Shown: positions 19,879 to 31,399 of the stretch, one piece after another
How the letters are laid out: every line of letters begins with the position of its first letter
How positions within the stretch are numbered: the stretch's first letter is position 1
Position numbers and translations under genes: made by a program
The notes under the pieces: generated by a model
What the model saw: only the letters and a program-made list of their open reading frames with translations
What the model was told of the DNA's origin: nothing
Databases searched by the model: none
Assembly: GCA_022828595.1 (NCBI GenBank)
Contig: JAKGHH010000002.1
Coordinates: 64,452,383-64,516,382 of the forward strand
Length of the DNA: 64,000 nucleotides
Source: Nelumbo lutea
Lineage: Eukaryota; Streptophyta; Magnoliopsida; Proteales; Nelumbonaceae
Direction: 5' to 3'

Positions 19879-22019
19879 GTAATTGTCATGGTCGCTTGCA
19901 TATTTTCTGTCTTCATTGATAAAAAAATGTGACCTAATTTTGATTAACTTCCTCTTGCGATCTTCTGCAGAATTCAATCGCTTCTCTCTTTCTCTAATTT
20001 TTCACTGTTCTTGAATCAAATTTCATTAAATTAGTCCGTTGCAATTAAAATTTTCTCTGAAAACGATATTCTGCTACAACTTCCATACGGTTCTCTTTTC
20101 CAGTGTTTTTCGACCGGTTGAACCGTTCGAACCATTACTCTTTCAAATATTTTGGGTTTGGTTTCGTCTGATTTGCATAAAATCCGTTATCTCGTCAAAA
20201 ACCGTTGATTGGATCAGAAACCATATCTGACTCTGGCAGTTCAACCGTCGATCCATTCGATCCAATTATAAATAAAAAATTATAAATTGAATTATAAATA
20301 TAAATAATAGGGGTTTTTACCGTTCAGTCCACCTCCTAGCTCCATCGTACAATTGACCAACGACCAATAATAGGGGCTGATCCGTTCGATTTGAACGGTC
20401 GAACCGGTGACCAACGACCGATACTTCCTCTAATTACTTTTCTTTTTCTTGCTAATTAGGTCTCCGATGTGACTTCTAAGCACGCAATGTGACGTAAACT
20501 ACGATGCCAGCTAAGTTTTTCATTCTCAAAAGAGGAAAGCAGCTTTCGTCTGTTCAGTCAGGAGGTTCTTTCCAGTTCAGGAAATGAGACAAGACCGCTC
20601 ATGATTCATGAATCGCTTCGAAAAGGACACTCTTCGTTTCGGCCGATATGCAACCGAACTTCTCGAAACATTTCGACCGCGACAATAGGTAATGTTTCGA
20701 TTCCTTGTAGCCTGTAGAGTCTTCGGGAGTGTACAAGCTCACAACAAAAAGCTGTTCCACCACGTTCTAATTGTGGTGTTCCAGTCTTACGGTGAGATAA
20801 GAAGGACACGGATACTGTTGGAAATGTGTTAGACGGTTTTCTTGTAACCCAACAGGTGACTGCAACCGCACAGTGGTAACATCTTCCCATGCTGACAAGG
20901 GAGAGATGTTCCTATCCGTAAATTCAGACGACAATCAGAAAATCTGGACCAACAGTGTTTGACTTCGGTGGGGCTCAGTGTAGGCCTCACGCGTCAGCCT
21001 CTACAAGCATAGTCAATCACATCATTAAGTACAAAATTTTATTAGATCACGACTTGCTGCTGATTTATGGGCCCCACTACAAGCATGCAGACCACGTGTC
21101 GACTTTACGTACTGGAACGAGAAAGAGGATTGACGGAGGAGTATTTTTAAACTCTATGCCAGGCTGTACCGAGGATCAGTGCTCCAAGTTGCTCAAAACT
21201 GCCGTGTCCCCATGCTATTGTTGGGACCCACAACTTTAGATTGCCCTACGAGCATGATCAGATGATTCTGGAACATTTGATTTGAGGTGTGGATTTGGTG
21301 GTAACATCTCTTCACACTATTGTTTTAATGAAATAATATATTGAAGTTGAATCATACACATGCAATCGTCTGATCGAGATTTTTTATCCCATCCGATTAA
21401 TCAGATGGGGAGTGCGGAATAAAATTATACGTCGAATAACACTTATTATTTCAGTGGATGTATCTATCTTGTGGGTTACTGAAGGAATAAGGATGTAGTT
21501 CAGATTCCCTACTTACTTTTTCTATTCATTATCTGTCCGCCGTGAATTGCAGTTATACATCTCAATTCAAAATAGAGATGTGTGGCTCCAATTCATGGCG
21601 AGTATAGAGTGGGCAGGAGAAGTGAACAGGAAATCCCGAGTGATAAGGATGGTGAACCGGGGAAAGGTAGAGAAACCTACACAATGTACTTTTCCTTCCT
21701 TTCCCTACTTTTTCATTCAAGGTTCAAAGCAAGCATAGAATAAGGGTTAAAGTTATGTTTGGGTTGAAAGATATAAGAGAGAAACAGAAAGGTGGAAGCA
21801 CAAGGAATTTACTCTTATTTTCTACCAACCTAAACACACCATAAAGAAATAACTGCTCGGGCTTTTTGGTTTTTTTTTGGGCTTGTTAGTTGTTAGAACT
21901 TAGAATCTGAACAACTTTTTCCCATTCATTAATCTCCCTTTTAATTAAATAATATAATTATAAATATTCTCTTACTTTATCCATTTTTACTACCGTAGTC
22001 CCTAACATTTTCTCTTCAG
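19879..22019 (+). other. Candidate 5' UTR intron / upstream region
   Basis: No coding region could be supported. It contains a degenerate AACCGGTTC-type repeat (20110-20420) resembling one at 25340-25620. A CATGCA next to CCACGTGTC (21084-21100) is an RY/ABRE pair. A TATAAATA at 21959-21966 could serve a closer promoter. Whether it is an intron or simple promoter sequence cannot be told from sequence alone. Confidence 0.4.
21084..21100. promoter_or_regulatory. RY element next to an ABRE
   Basis: CATGCA (21084-21089) is followed two bases later by CCACGTGTC (21092-21100), about 1.04 kb before the ABI5-like ATG. Coupled RY and ABRE sites are typical of ABI3/ABI5-controlled promoters. Confidence 0.45.
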
Positions 22020-22135
22020 GCTTTCCAACTCTCTCTCCGGGGACTGGACAATCGAATCGAAATCCCTCCATCTCTGCCCATAACAGAGAAGCCCAGAATC
22101 GCAGAATAAACCTTCGAAGTTTAAAAGGTGAAACC

Positions 22136-24540
22136 ATGGTGGTTCCGGAGTCGGAAGCTCATGCCCGTGGAGAGGTAGAAGCAACAGCAGAACAGCCACC
22201 CGAGGATGCATCGAAGACCCACTCCCTGTCATCACTTGGAAGACAATCCTCCATCTACTCCCTCACCCTCGACGAGTTCCAGCACGCACTGTGCGAGAAC
22301 GGGAAGAATTTTGGGTCCATGAACATGGACGAATTCCTCAATAACATCTGGACCGCCGAAGAAAACCAAGCTATTCACTCCAACAATGAGAATTCGCAAA
22401 CCAACCCAGACGAAGTCAGAGCCGGTAAGCTAAGGTGCAACCAACCCGGATTGCTCCGCCAAGGTTCGCTCACTCTCCCTGCACAGCTCTGTCACAAAAC
22501 CGTCGACGAGGTATGGGCTGAAATCCACAAAATCCAAGAACAGCAACAGCTAGAGGGGCAGCAACTGCAGGACTCTGGTAATCCTGGAACTACCCAGCGT
22601 CAACTCACTTTTGGAGAGATGACTTTGGAGGATTTCTTAATCAAAGCTGGGGTTGTCCGGGAAACATGTGGATCCTCCTCTCAGCAACACCGACTGATGA
22701 CGCCAGCTACTGGTCTACCACCTGCAACGGCGACACCGCAGTATGGGTACTCCGACCACCAGAGCACCGGAAACGGCGTAGAAGGCGGTGTCCCAACGTA
22801 CCAAACATTCCCACAAAGTGGTCCAGGAGAACCATCAAACCATACGGCGAATGGAAAGAGGAACAGCGATTACCAGCAAACAGGAGTTTGTTTTGGAGGA
22901 AGAGCGGGAAATGGAGCTGGATATGCAGCAGCTGTGACAAATACGCTGGGGTCGCAGGTAAACTCGGCGACGTCTGATGGGATATGCACGAATCAAGTGG
23001 ACAACACGGCAGCGACTCAGTACGGGATGGATATGGGTGGAGGTGGAATAAGGGGGAGGAAGAGGATACTGGACGGTCCAATAGAGAAAGTGGTGGAGAG
23101 GAGGCAACGCAGGATGATCAAGAACAGAGAATCAGCGGCCAGGTCTCGAGCCAGAAAACAGGTATGAGATCAGTTTCAAGTTTTAAGTTTTTAACATAGA
23201 TGGGAGAAGTCTTATAGACGGTGATAATCACACTTCTCATTCTTAATGGGAATGTTGTTATTCTCTAGAATTTAAGTCAATTAGACATTATGTGATTGAT
23301 TAGTGGTCAAAATTGTCATTGAATCAAGTTAACTATGACCAAGATGATCTCCTCTGTCCCAGCTACATGGTGGGGTATGCATCTATTGGTGGATCCCAAT
23401 CTGACGACATAAAAAAAAGCCTTATGTGCAATAGTGATCTTTATTTTAGTGAAACAATTTGGATTTTAGCCACATGATCATGATGACCGCCATTGGTGTT
23501 GGAGAAAGACGCATCTCGAGGCACTCACCGCCTGGACTGAGGCAGCGAGCCTAGGATTCCACCTGCGTATAATAACTTGCGTACATTTAAGCTCGACCAA
23601 TCGTTGGACAAGTTAGTGACTTGATGTCGAAAAACAAGGACAGTCGATTTCCACGGACAGTAACGCGGCAGGACAACAAGTACCCACCTCCTATTAAGGT
23701 CTGTGTAGCCTCTTTGACCCCTGGGTACATATTCACTGCCATTCCGAACTCCAAAACCCATAGACCATCACAGTCACAGGACGAGAGACAGAGAATGAAA
23801 GGAGAATTCGCTAAGAGGAAGAGGTTAGACATATCTGATTACTGTTGGAGACAGGTATGCCTAGATAGGTGTCATTGGACTTATCCCTCCCCGAATAATG
23901 AGCTTGTATCTCAGTGTCTGTCTCTGTGATACTTAAGTTTCTCCCATGTAAATGATGAGAGTGTTTGACTATAATTAATGTAATTATATTGGAGATTAGA
24001 GACACAAAAAGTAGCCAGAAGTGAGAAGTCTGCAATATTCCAATTGTCAATATGATTCCATTGTTCACTGTGTACATGATACTAAAGTTATTCTATATGC
24101 AGGCATATACTGTGGAGCTGGAAGCAGAGTTGAACCATCTGAAAGAGGAGAATGCTCGGCTCAAGAAGACTCTGGTAATTGAAATGATATCCATAATAGC
24201 TCAGGCGATATTTCTGATTTGCAGGGCTTCTCTTAGTTGTGCTAAACTCCAACTTCTGTTATCTTTTGTTGAACAGGCAGAAGCAGAGAAGAAAAGAAGG
24301 CAAGAGGTAATTCTATTATAGTAGTGTAATCAACACTGGTAGAATTTAGAGGTTCCTCAGTAGTATCTATATATGAGTTTGTTTTCCCTCTCTATTCAAG
24401 CATTTGGTTAATTGTTCTTTCTTCTGCACATGCAGATGGAGGAAGAAATGAAGGTGAAGCCTCCAACAAAGGCGCAGAAAGCTGCCGATAAGCTGAAGGC
24501 AATAAGGAGGACTGTGAGCTGCTCCAATGGGTTTTCTTAA
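22136..24540 (+). CDS. ABI5: ABI5-like group A bZIP transcription factor (four coding exons)
   Basis: Exons are 22136-23161, 24103-24174, 24277-24306 and 24436-24540, all in frame with GT-AG introns, giving 410 residues (Arabidopsis ABI5 is a little over 440). The start is in ideal context (ACCATGG). Conserved group A blocks are present: GRQSSIYSLTLDEFQ (about 35-49), NFGSMNMDEFLNNIW, RQGSLTLPAQLC with TVDEVWAEIHK (108-132) and GEMTLEDFLIKAGVV (160-174). These blocks contain R-x-x-S sites phosphorylated by SnRK2 kinases in the family. The basic region (about 319-342; NRESAARSR) precedes a leucine zipper (343-376). The protein is a nuclear DNA-binding factor for ABREs in ABA signalling and seed maturation. 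The tail ends CSNGFS rather than the more usual Pro-Leu/Phe ending. Orthology to ABI5, rather than a close DPBF paralog, rests on the N-terminal blocks. Confidence 0.9.
23162..24102 (+). other. Intron 1 of the ABI5-like gene (941 bp)
   Basis: Donor GTATGA follows AAACAG, and the acceptor is TATATGCAG. It splits the bZIP between the basic region (...RARKQ) and the zipper (AYTVEL...), a position conserved in group A bZIPs. It holds a 102-codon open stretch at 23621-23929 with no recognisable similarity, which I do not treat as a gene. Confidence 0.8.
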
Positions 24541-24745
24541 AAAGGATGCAGAGTTGCATTTACAAGGTTCAGTATGTGACGATCCTATTAATTAGTTCAT
24601 ACAGATCACTAGTCCATGCAGAAATATGTATTTAGATATGCATATAAATCATAAATCATAAAAGGGCTTGTTTACATTTTATAGGTATTATACCTTAACT
24701 AATCTGTCGTGTTGTGCTACTTGTGTTTTATATACCCAGAGCAAG

Positions 24746-24830
24746 AATAAAGAAAAAGGTCACCGCTTCTCTGGTATATATGAGACCCATAGCTCTGCAT
24801 CTCAGCAAAATCCTGCCACCGCCCAATAAA
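24746..24830 (+). terminator. Candidate polyadenylation signals of the ABI5-like gene
   Basis: AATAAA occurs at 24746-24751 and again at 24825-24830, 206 and 285 bases after the stop codon. Both are suitable 3' UTR lengths; which is used cannot be told. Confidence 0.45.
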
Positions 24831-24839
24831 ACATGAGCA

Positions 24840-25767
24840 CGCCAGCCATTCGGTCAAAAATCATATCACCAGGTGGTTGAATTTAAAACAAATAGGAATT
24901 GTGTCAGTGTTTATAGTATGTAAAATTTGCTGCAATGGACAATGATGAGTACATTTTCATCTTGGCTGTTAAGGTTGGTATTTGGTACCATTGCTTTAGC
25001 TACCTGAAACATTTTGGGATGATTAATAAAAAACTGGCATACAAAACGCATATCTTAAAAAATGCAAGTGTGGGAAGCTGTTTGTAGACCATATTTTGTT
25101 TTAGGGGTGAAGTCTAATCATTCTTGCTGAAGTAACTCTCATCGCAACAGTACAATACATATCTCACTAAATTGTATTTGCATCCATCAATTCAAAACAT
25201 TTCAGGCAGAAAACATCAATTGTACCAAATACAACCCCAACTATTTCCATTTTTTGTGGCCGAGTTCCCCTACTTTCACACAATGATCATATAATCTATT
25301 TTATAAACGTTTAAAAAAATGACCTGGAAATGGAATTGATCTAACCACTGGTTTTTAGGTCGACGGTTCAACGATCTGGTTCAAATGAATAGTTCATTTT
25401 GACAAATAAATTTAAAAAAAAAATAAAAAATAAAAAATGGTTGAAACCGTTGAATGGGTCAATGAGTCGACAGTTTGACTATTCAGGTCAATAGGTTGTT
25501 GACTTTTTTAACTGTTTTTGGTTAAAACTGGATTTAAAGTAAAACGGAACCGGTTGCTTAGACGGTTCCTGGGCTGAATGGTCTGACCGTTTGGGTTAAT
25601 AGTGATTCGAAAACCTTGTTTCATACCATTATGTCAAAGTACACATTGCAAGTATAGGTGTAAAACGGGCCAACTAGCCCATGGGCCGGCATGGCCTGGC
25701 ACCATGTGGGCTATCTCAAGTTAACGTACTTAATTTACTATATATTAGATATCTTACATAATTATTA
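24840..25767. other. Intergenic with degenerate repeats, no gene seen
   Basis: Around 25340-25620 there is a degenerate run of GACGGTTC / AACCGGTT-like words, similar to 20110-20420 on the other side of the ABI5-like gene. At 25654-25700 the sequence TATAGGTGTAAAACGGGCC resembles a hAT terminus, but no partner end was found. No coding potential is seen. Confidence 0.4.
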
Positions 25768-25829
25768 CTTTTTTTTTAAGTTAAAGCAATTATATTAGAT
25801 AGATATAATTATTACACAGTCCTCTACCC

Positions 25830-27130
25830 TTGAGAATGCACTTTAGCCTTTTGGGATACCATATGGGCAGGACTATTAAAAGTACGCTTTACATAACAAA
25901 ATTGTATTTTTGAAAAGTTCAGAAGTTCCAATGGTATGACCAGGACAGATCAGCTGTCTTTTCTTTAAAGCTCTCATTATCTGTTGTGCATCCGAACAGA
26001 TTAAAATTAATTTTGGGATTATAGTAGAAAATGGCAACTTTTAGGTCCTAATATAGTGAAAGTAATATTTTTAAAAGAATTTCAAATATAGGTTAATTTT
26101 TTAAAAATAATATTAATTTAGGACAAAAATACTATTTATCTTCTTTCTCTTTCAATCCATTCATCAGCACCACCGTCCATCGCTGCCTCCGCCTATTTTT
26201 GTCCACCTTCGCCTTCAGCAACGTTGTCGGAGGTGGGCAGAGGCAAAGGCGGTGGCGGCAGCGCTGGTGGTCATTCCTCTGCCCAACGCTGCCACCTCCG
26301 CCTCTAGCAATGTTGTTGGAGGCAAAGGGAGCGCTGGTGGTCATTCCTCTGCCCAACGCTGCCACCTCCGCCTCTAGCAATGTTGTTGAAGGTGGGTGGA
26401 GGCAAAGGGAGCGCTGGTGGTCATTCCACTGCCCAATGCTGCCACCTCCACCTCCGGCAACGTTGCCAGAGGTTGGCAGAGGCAGAGGCGGAGGAGGTGG
26501 CAGCGTTGGGCAGAGGAATGACCACCAGCTCCGCCGCCGCTTCTGCCTCTGCCCACCTCCGGCAACATTGTCAAAGGCGGAGGTGGGTGGAGGTATTGCC
26601 GGAGGTAGTGGACGGTGGCGCTGATGAATAGATTGCAAGAGGAAGAAGATGGTCAGTGTTTTTGCCCTCAATTGATATTATTTTTAAAAAATTAACCTAT
26701 TTTTGAATTTTTTTTAAAAGTATTACTTTTATTGATATTAGGGCCCTAAAGTTGCCCTTATCTGTTATAATCCTTAAAATTTTTTCACCATACCAGTTTC
26801 GGAGTTCCGTTAAGGTCTGCATAATAGAAAACAACTCAGCTTGATCAACAGAGGTAATATGAGAAGTTCGACCTCCAATAATTTTTAAATAAGATTAACT
26901 TCTGGAGAGGATGATAATAGCAAAACTGAATATTGAGTCAGAAAATTTTCCTGCATTAGTAAAGATAATTAAATCCATAGAATTAGTAATAGGAAGCTGC
27001 ATTTTTTGAGGAGGGAACACATTACAATCTTGAAACTCATTCAAGGAATTTGAGGTATGCTGGACTATTTGGTTGATGATATTGATGATGGTTTGGGGAA
27101 GTGTTTGCCTATAATTGATTGTCTGCAATC
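25830..27130 (-). pseudogene. LINE RNase H domain, split by an inverted-repeat element
   Basis: On the - strand 27128-26895 carries LIIFTNAGKFSDSIFSFAI (RNase H start). 26870-26760 carries VDQAELFSIMQTLTELRNW, with the catalytic Glu block. Left of the inverted-repeat insertion the reading resumes at about 26010-25830 with ILICSDAQQIMRAL (second Asp block) and FNSPAHMVSQKAKVHSQG before a stop. RNase H would remove RNA during target-primed reverse transcription. The insertion and frame breaks inactivate it. Confidence 0.65.
26033..26756. mobile_element. Fold-back / inverted-repeat element with GC-rich minisatellite core
   Basis: The ends GGCAACTTTTAGGTCCTAAT (left) and, reversed, GGCAACTTTAGGGCCCTAAT (right) begin inverted repeats. 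These run about 200 bases inwards, through AGGTTAATTTTTTAAAAATA and CAATCCATTCATCAGCACC-like sequence. The centre (about 26210-26600) is a GC-rich tandem array of CTGCCACCTCCGCCTC / GCGCTGGTGGTCATTCC units, present in both orientations. No transposase or clear target duplication was found. Long reading frames on both strands are low-complexity products of the array, not genes. It is probably a Mutator-like or fold-back non-autonomous element. Confidence 0.65.
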
Positions 27131-27475
27131 AAATTATAGAGATTATTTATACAAGAGATCCAAGAACCTTGAAAAATATTATTAAGATGTAAATTGCAGG
27201 GGTTTGCAAAAAAAAAAAAAAAAAAAAGCTTAAGGAAATTGACAATCAATAAAGAGATGTGAAAAGGATTCAATTGCTTCATTACAAAGAACACAAAGTT
27301 TATCTTGAGGACCTGCATAAGTCATGTCATTTACTGGAATTAATTGTTAATAACTCTCTAGAAGAATAATTGATATCAAAGACGAATAGAGAGTTTCTAA
27401 ATTTTAGTTAAGAAAAATTTGAGATTAGACGAAAGATGGGGAAGGTATTTTGTTGATTCTTCTTATATTTTTCTT

Positions 27476-29937
27476 TCATTTTGTATTTGCCCAATTTATA
27501 AATAGACCAGATGCAAGTGATTTCATTATTTGAAGGGAAGATTGGGTTTTGTAATATTTTTGTTGCTCTTCAGTTGAGAATATTGAATGGATAACGTTGA
27601 CATTCCATTGATTTAAGGTAAGGAGATTTGAAATACTCATGTTTCTTAACAGGGGAGCCAAAGGGAAAGGGATCCAAGAGAATTCATTATTGGACTGAAT
27701 CCAAGGTACTTGGTGCACATAGAAAGAGGCGTTCTCATTCACTAGGTAACTGCATTCCGGTAAAAGTTCAGTAATCTTTGGGCTTGTGGATTTCCAATAA
27801 ACGGAGCCTGAGAAAGATGTTGAATAGGGTATGAGGTTTTAATGTTTGAGATATTTTGATTTTCAAATTTGAGCCCATAATTTGTGCTATTCATTTAGGA
27901 ATCTCCAAGCAACCTTTTTTAGGAGGGCCAGATTTACTAGTTTCAGAGTTTTAAATCCTAATCCTCCAAAAGCTTTAGGTAAGGTAAGTGTGTGCCAAGA
28001 ACACCAGCGGTAAGGATGCTTCCAAGAATTAGAGGCACCCCACCAGAAATTTGTGATAATTTTTTCAATATTATTAATCATTTTCTAAGGATATTTTAAC
28101 AGACTCATAGAATGGAGGGGAATAGCTTGAAGAACAAATTGGATTAGTATTCTCTTTCTAGCTTGGCTAATAGCAGAAGCTCTCCATCTATCAAGTTTGG
28201 AACTGAGGTTATCTAGGACCTAATTCAGTTTAGTGTGTTTGTCTCTAGCCCAAAAAAGAGGAATACCCAAGTACTTAGAATTTCTATTAAGGGGGCCTAT
28301 GTGTAATTGACATCTAACCATTCTTTGGTGTCTTGGATGAATATTTTTACTATAATAGAAACCCGAATTTTCAAAGTTGATCAGTTGACCAGAGGTTGAC
28401 TAGAACTTAAGAAAGAGCTGATTTAAATTATCTAATTCTGTTGTGGAAAAACCCAAGAAAACAAATTCGAATGACACTCAAAAATGAAAGTAAAATAGAG
28501 ATAAAGAGAAACAAGCATAGAGAACACACACAAATTTACTTGGCTCGGCTTATAGCCCTCACATAAAATCCTATGCCCCAAATAATGTCTCGCTTGTCTC
28601 TCACAAGACAAAGACTCTATATACAAGAGAGAAAACCCCCAAAAATACATAACTCTTTGTATTTGGACCTATAAGATGAATATGGATCGGGTCCATACCG
28701 CCGCAATTGCCTTCGGGTTTCTCTCAAAATAATTTGGAGTGGATTCATGAAGCAAGTCACCACAAAGAATTCAAGGCACAAACATAACAAATTCCTCTCT
28801 ATGAGCATGAAGAAACAACATAACATCATTCGTAAAAAATACATGGGAAATTACTAGGGAGGAAGGGTTTAGTTGAATGCCTTGTAATTTTCCTTTTTGT
28901 TCTGCATGCCATATTAGATGGGACAAACCCTCTATAGCCAAGATGAATAAATAGGGGGAAGAGGATCTCCTTGTCGAAGGCCTCAAGAGAGGCAAAAATG
29001 TCCTTCTGAGGTACCATTGATAAAGACTGAAAAGGAGACCGTAGAAATACACTCTTTTATCATGTGAGAGAAGTCTTCTGAAAAACCAATGAGAGATAAA
29101 ACTTTTAGGAGGAAGCTCCATTCTAGGCGGTTGTAAGCTTTAGACATATCTAACTTTAGGGCAACATAGCCTATACCTCAATTTTTTTATGTTTAAGATA
29201 GTGGAGCATCTCCTAAGTAATGATAGAATTATAAGTCATTTGACGACCTAAGACAAAGGCCAACTGATTAGGGCAATACACTTATCTAAAAGGTTACAAA
29301 GTCTAGAAGCTATCAGTTTAGCTATAACTTTGTATATGACATTACATTAACTGATAGGACGATAGTCTTGTACTTTCGTACAATCTACTTTCTTTGGAAT
29401 CAGATAGATAATGGTATGATTGAGCCTTCATAAAAGTTTTTTGTTTAGAAAAAATTCTTGGACTACCTATACTATTTTTGACTCCATCATATCCCAACAT
29501 TCCTTAAATACTATGGCTGGCATTCCATCTGGGCCCGAAGATTTTAAACTTCCAATGCTAAAAAGGAATGATTTGACTTCATATGTAGGTGGAATATTTA
29601 AAAGCATATTGTTCTCCTCTTCAATAATTATAGGATTAATTAACTACAATAATTCCTCTATTTCTTGAGGACCTTGAGATGTATAGAGATTTGAAAATTA
29701 ATCTACAAAGATTTGGGTAATGTCTTTATGGGAATATTTCCAGTTATTTTGATCATCCTTTATGCCCTCAATATGATTCCTTTTCCTTCTAAATAGAGTG
29801 TTTCTATGAAAAAAGTTGGTATTTTTGTCACCCAAGTGTAGCCAAGTTTGACAGGATTTTTGTCTCCAATAGCTTTCAATCTGCCACATAGTTGTTTCAT
29901 ACTCCTTATACAGGCTATTCAAATTAGGAGAGTTCAC
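27476..29937 (-). pseudogene. LINE reverse transcriptase and downstream region
   Basis: From 29937 leftwards: WLHLGDKNTNFFHRNTLFRR (conserved pre-RT block), GPDGMPAIVFKECWD-like sequence around 29500, DYRPIS near 29350-29370, and PYLFILAIEGLSHLIW near 28930. The catalytic box near 28825-28836 is FTND instead of FADD, so it is dead. After the solo LTR, the reading resumes with LDNLNQLFLKF and GQLINFENSGFYYSKN. At 28081-27887 [20 protein letters not shown] and [17 protein letters not shown] form the usual post-RT block. A zinc-binding-like region follows to 27476. Confidence 0.78.
28439..28767 (-). repeat. 329-bp solo LTR inserted in the LINE RT
   Basis: The insert is flanked by the direct repeat AATTC (28434-28438 and 28768-28772). 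On the - strand it ends TTTTTCCACAACA, a typical copia LTR end; the expected TG at the other end appears as CT. Removing it with one AATTC restores the LINE reading frame exactly across the site. A TATATACAAG-like TATA lies inside. No internal retroelement sequence remains, so it is a solo LTR, or less likely a TRIM remnant. Confidence 0.65.
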
Positions 29938-30179
29938 AATAGCAGTTTGTTCAACCTAAAGAATTTGATCCTCTAATATTTTTAATTTTTCTCTTGGTTC
30001 CATGAAAGATTTCCTTCTCCAAATGATAGTATTGTTTAATCCTATCTAGTCTGAGGGTTAGCCTATAAGTTGCATAACCATTAATTTGTAAATTCCACCC
30101 ATCTTTCATGACATCCTTGTAGGAACTATCAACTAACCACATTTCATAGAATCAAAAAGGTTTTGGAAGGTTTAGGATT

Positions 30180-30830
30180 TGGGGTTTAAAATTTAGAAGA
30201 ATGGGATGATGATCTGATCCCCATCTGGAAACCTAAGGAGAGGGAAGCATTTGGAAATAGATTTATCCAATATGGAGATACAACAACTCTATCTTGAGTT
30301 CATTGGATATGTCCTTTACTTCTCTTACTTGTCCATGATATACCCCATCCTTGAATGCTTAACTCTAACATATTTTGATTTAGGATTAGATTCCGATACT
30401 ATCCGGATGTAAGAGGGTAAGAAGTAGAATGATCTAAAGTATCCACAGAAGCTGCTTCATTGAAACTACCCTTTAAAACATAGGGGAGATCAATAGATTG
30501 TAGCCAATTATTTAAATCTGCCCAAAATCTATTTCACTGACTATTAATAAAAGGATCATATATAAAACCCAATAGCCAAGAGATAGAATAAACTAAAACC
30601 TTAATACCCTCTTTCCACATGACCATTAGACCGCTTGCTCTCCCTTTAGAAGGAATCATGAAAGAATTAGGATAACGTAATTGGTTTGCTAATATATCTA
30701 CTTTATCATTGGGGATTTTTGTCTCACTTAAAAAAATAAAATCTGGATTTAATCTGCGGACAAAATCCCTTAGACCTTGAATTGCCTTGGAACGAGCAGC
30801 CCCTAGGTAGTTCCAACTCACTATGATCAT
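30180..30830 (-). pseudogene. LINE ORF2 start: AP-type endonuclease
   Basis: ATG at 30830 begins MIIVSWNYLGAARSKAIQGL, the conserved endonuclease N-terminus (WNxxG with GAARS). It continues with LNPDFIFLSETKIPNDKV (catalytic Glu in SETK). The reading breaks near 30534 and continues decayed into WLVDSSYKDVMKDGWNL around 30142. The enzyme would nick target DNA for target-primed reverse transcription. Confidence 0.75.
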
Positions 30831-31399
30831 TGGCAGTGGGATGGGGCTAATAAGAGTCAGCCACCATTGCCCATAAGAATAAAAATGATCATAAATCAAA
30901 AAAGAAAACACACATACCGAATGTTGACTATCAGGGTCGTGCTCAGAATCATGGTACTCTACATGAATGATAGAGACAATTTGTTCTGTAGGAGTACTAG
31001 CTTCTGAAGATTCAGGCTTATCATAAACTGCGAGACTTGGAGTGTCATGATCTATCTTAAGACCCAACACAAGGTCCAAACGCGAATGTTTTCCTCTAGA
31101 AATTGTAGAAGGTCTTGGTTTGTCACCCACTAGTCGGTTGAGGAGAGATTGTGTATTGATAGCCAACTGGAAAGTTTGGAAAGAAACTCAAACAAGGGGT
31201 AAAGGCAACGAAGTTGGGGCAGCCAACGGGTTTGCAAGTAAAGGTGTTGACAAGTCAAGGTTTTGAACTTGAGTCTAGTCGTGCACCACTGGATTAGGGA
31301 TTTCTTCGTCAGGAAAGTTTTCCGAAGGATGAAGGGCATTCGTAGGAACATGCACAAACTCTCCAAACTGTAGTCGTTTCTAGAAGCAACGCATGGCTT

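Noticed and set aside
23621..23929. A 102-codon frame in intron 1 of the ABI5-like gene
   Set aside because: No recognisable domain, no start context or splice signals of its own; probably chance.
25654..25767. A hAT MITE starting TATAGGTGTAAAACGGG
   Set aside because: No matching opposite end or 8-bp duplication could be found; only the terminus is suggestive.
26132..26671. A 179-codon open frame (-) and a 141-codon frame (+) in the same stretch
   Set aside because: Both are produced by a GC-rich repeat present in both orientations; the composition is low complexity (Pro/Gly/Trp/His repeats) and there is no domain.
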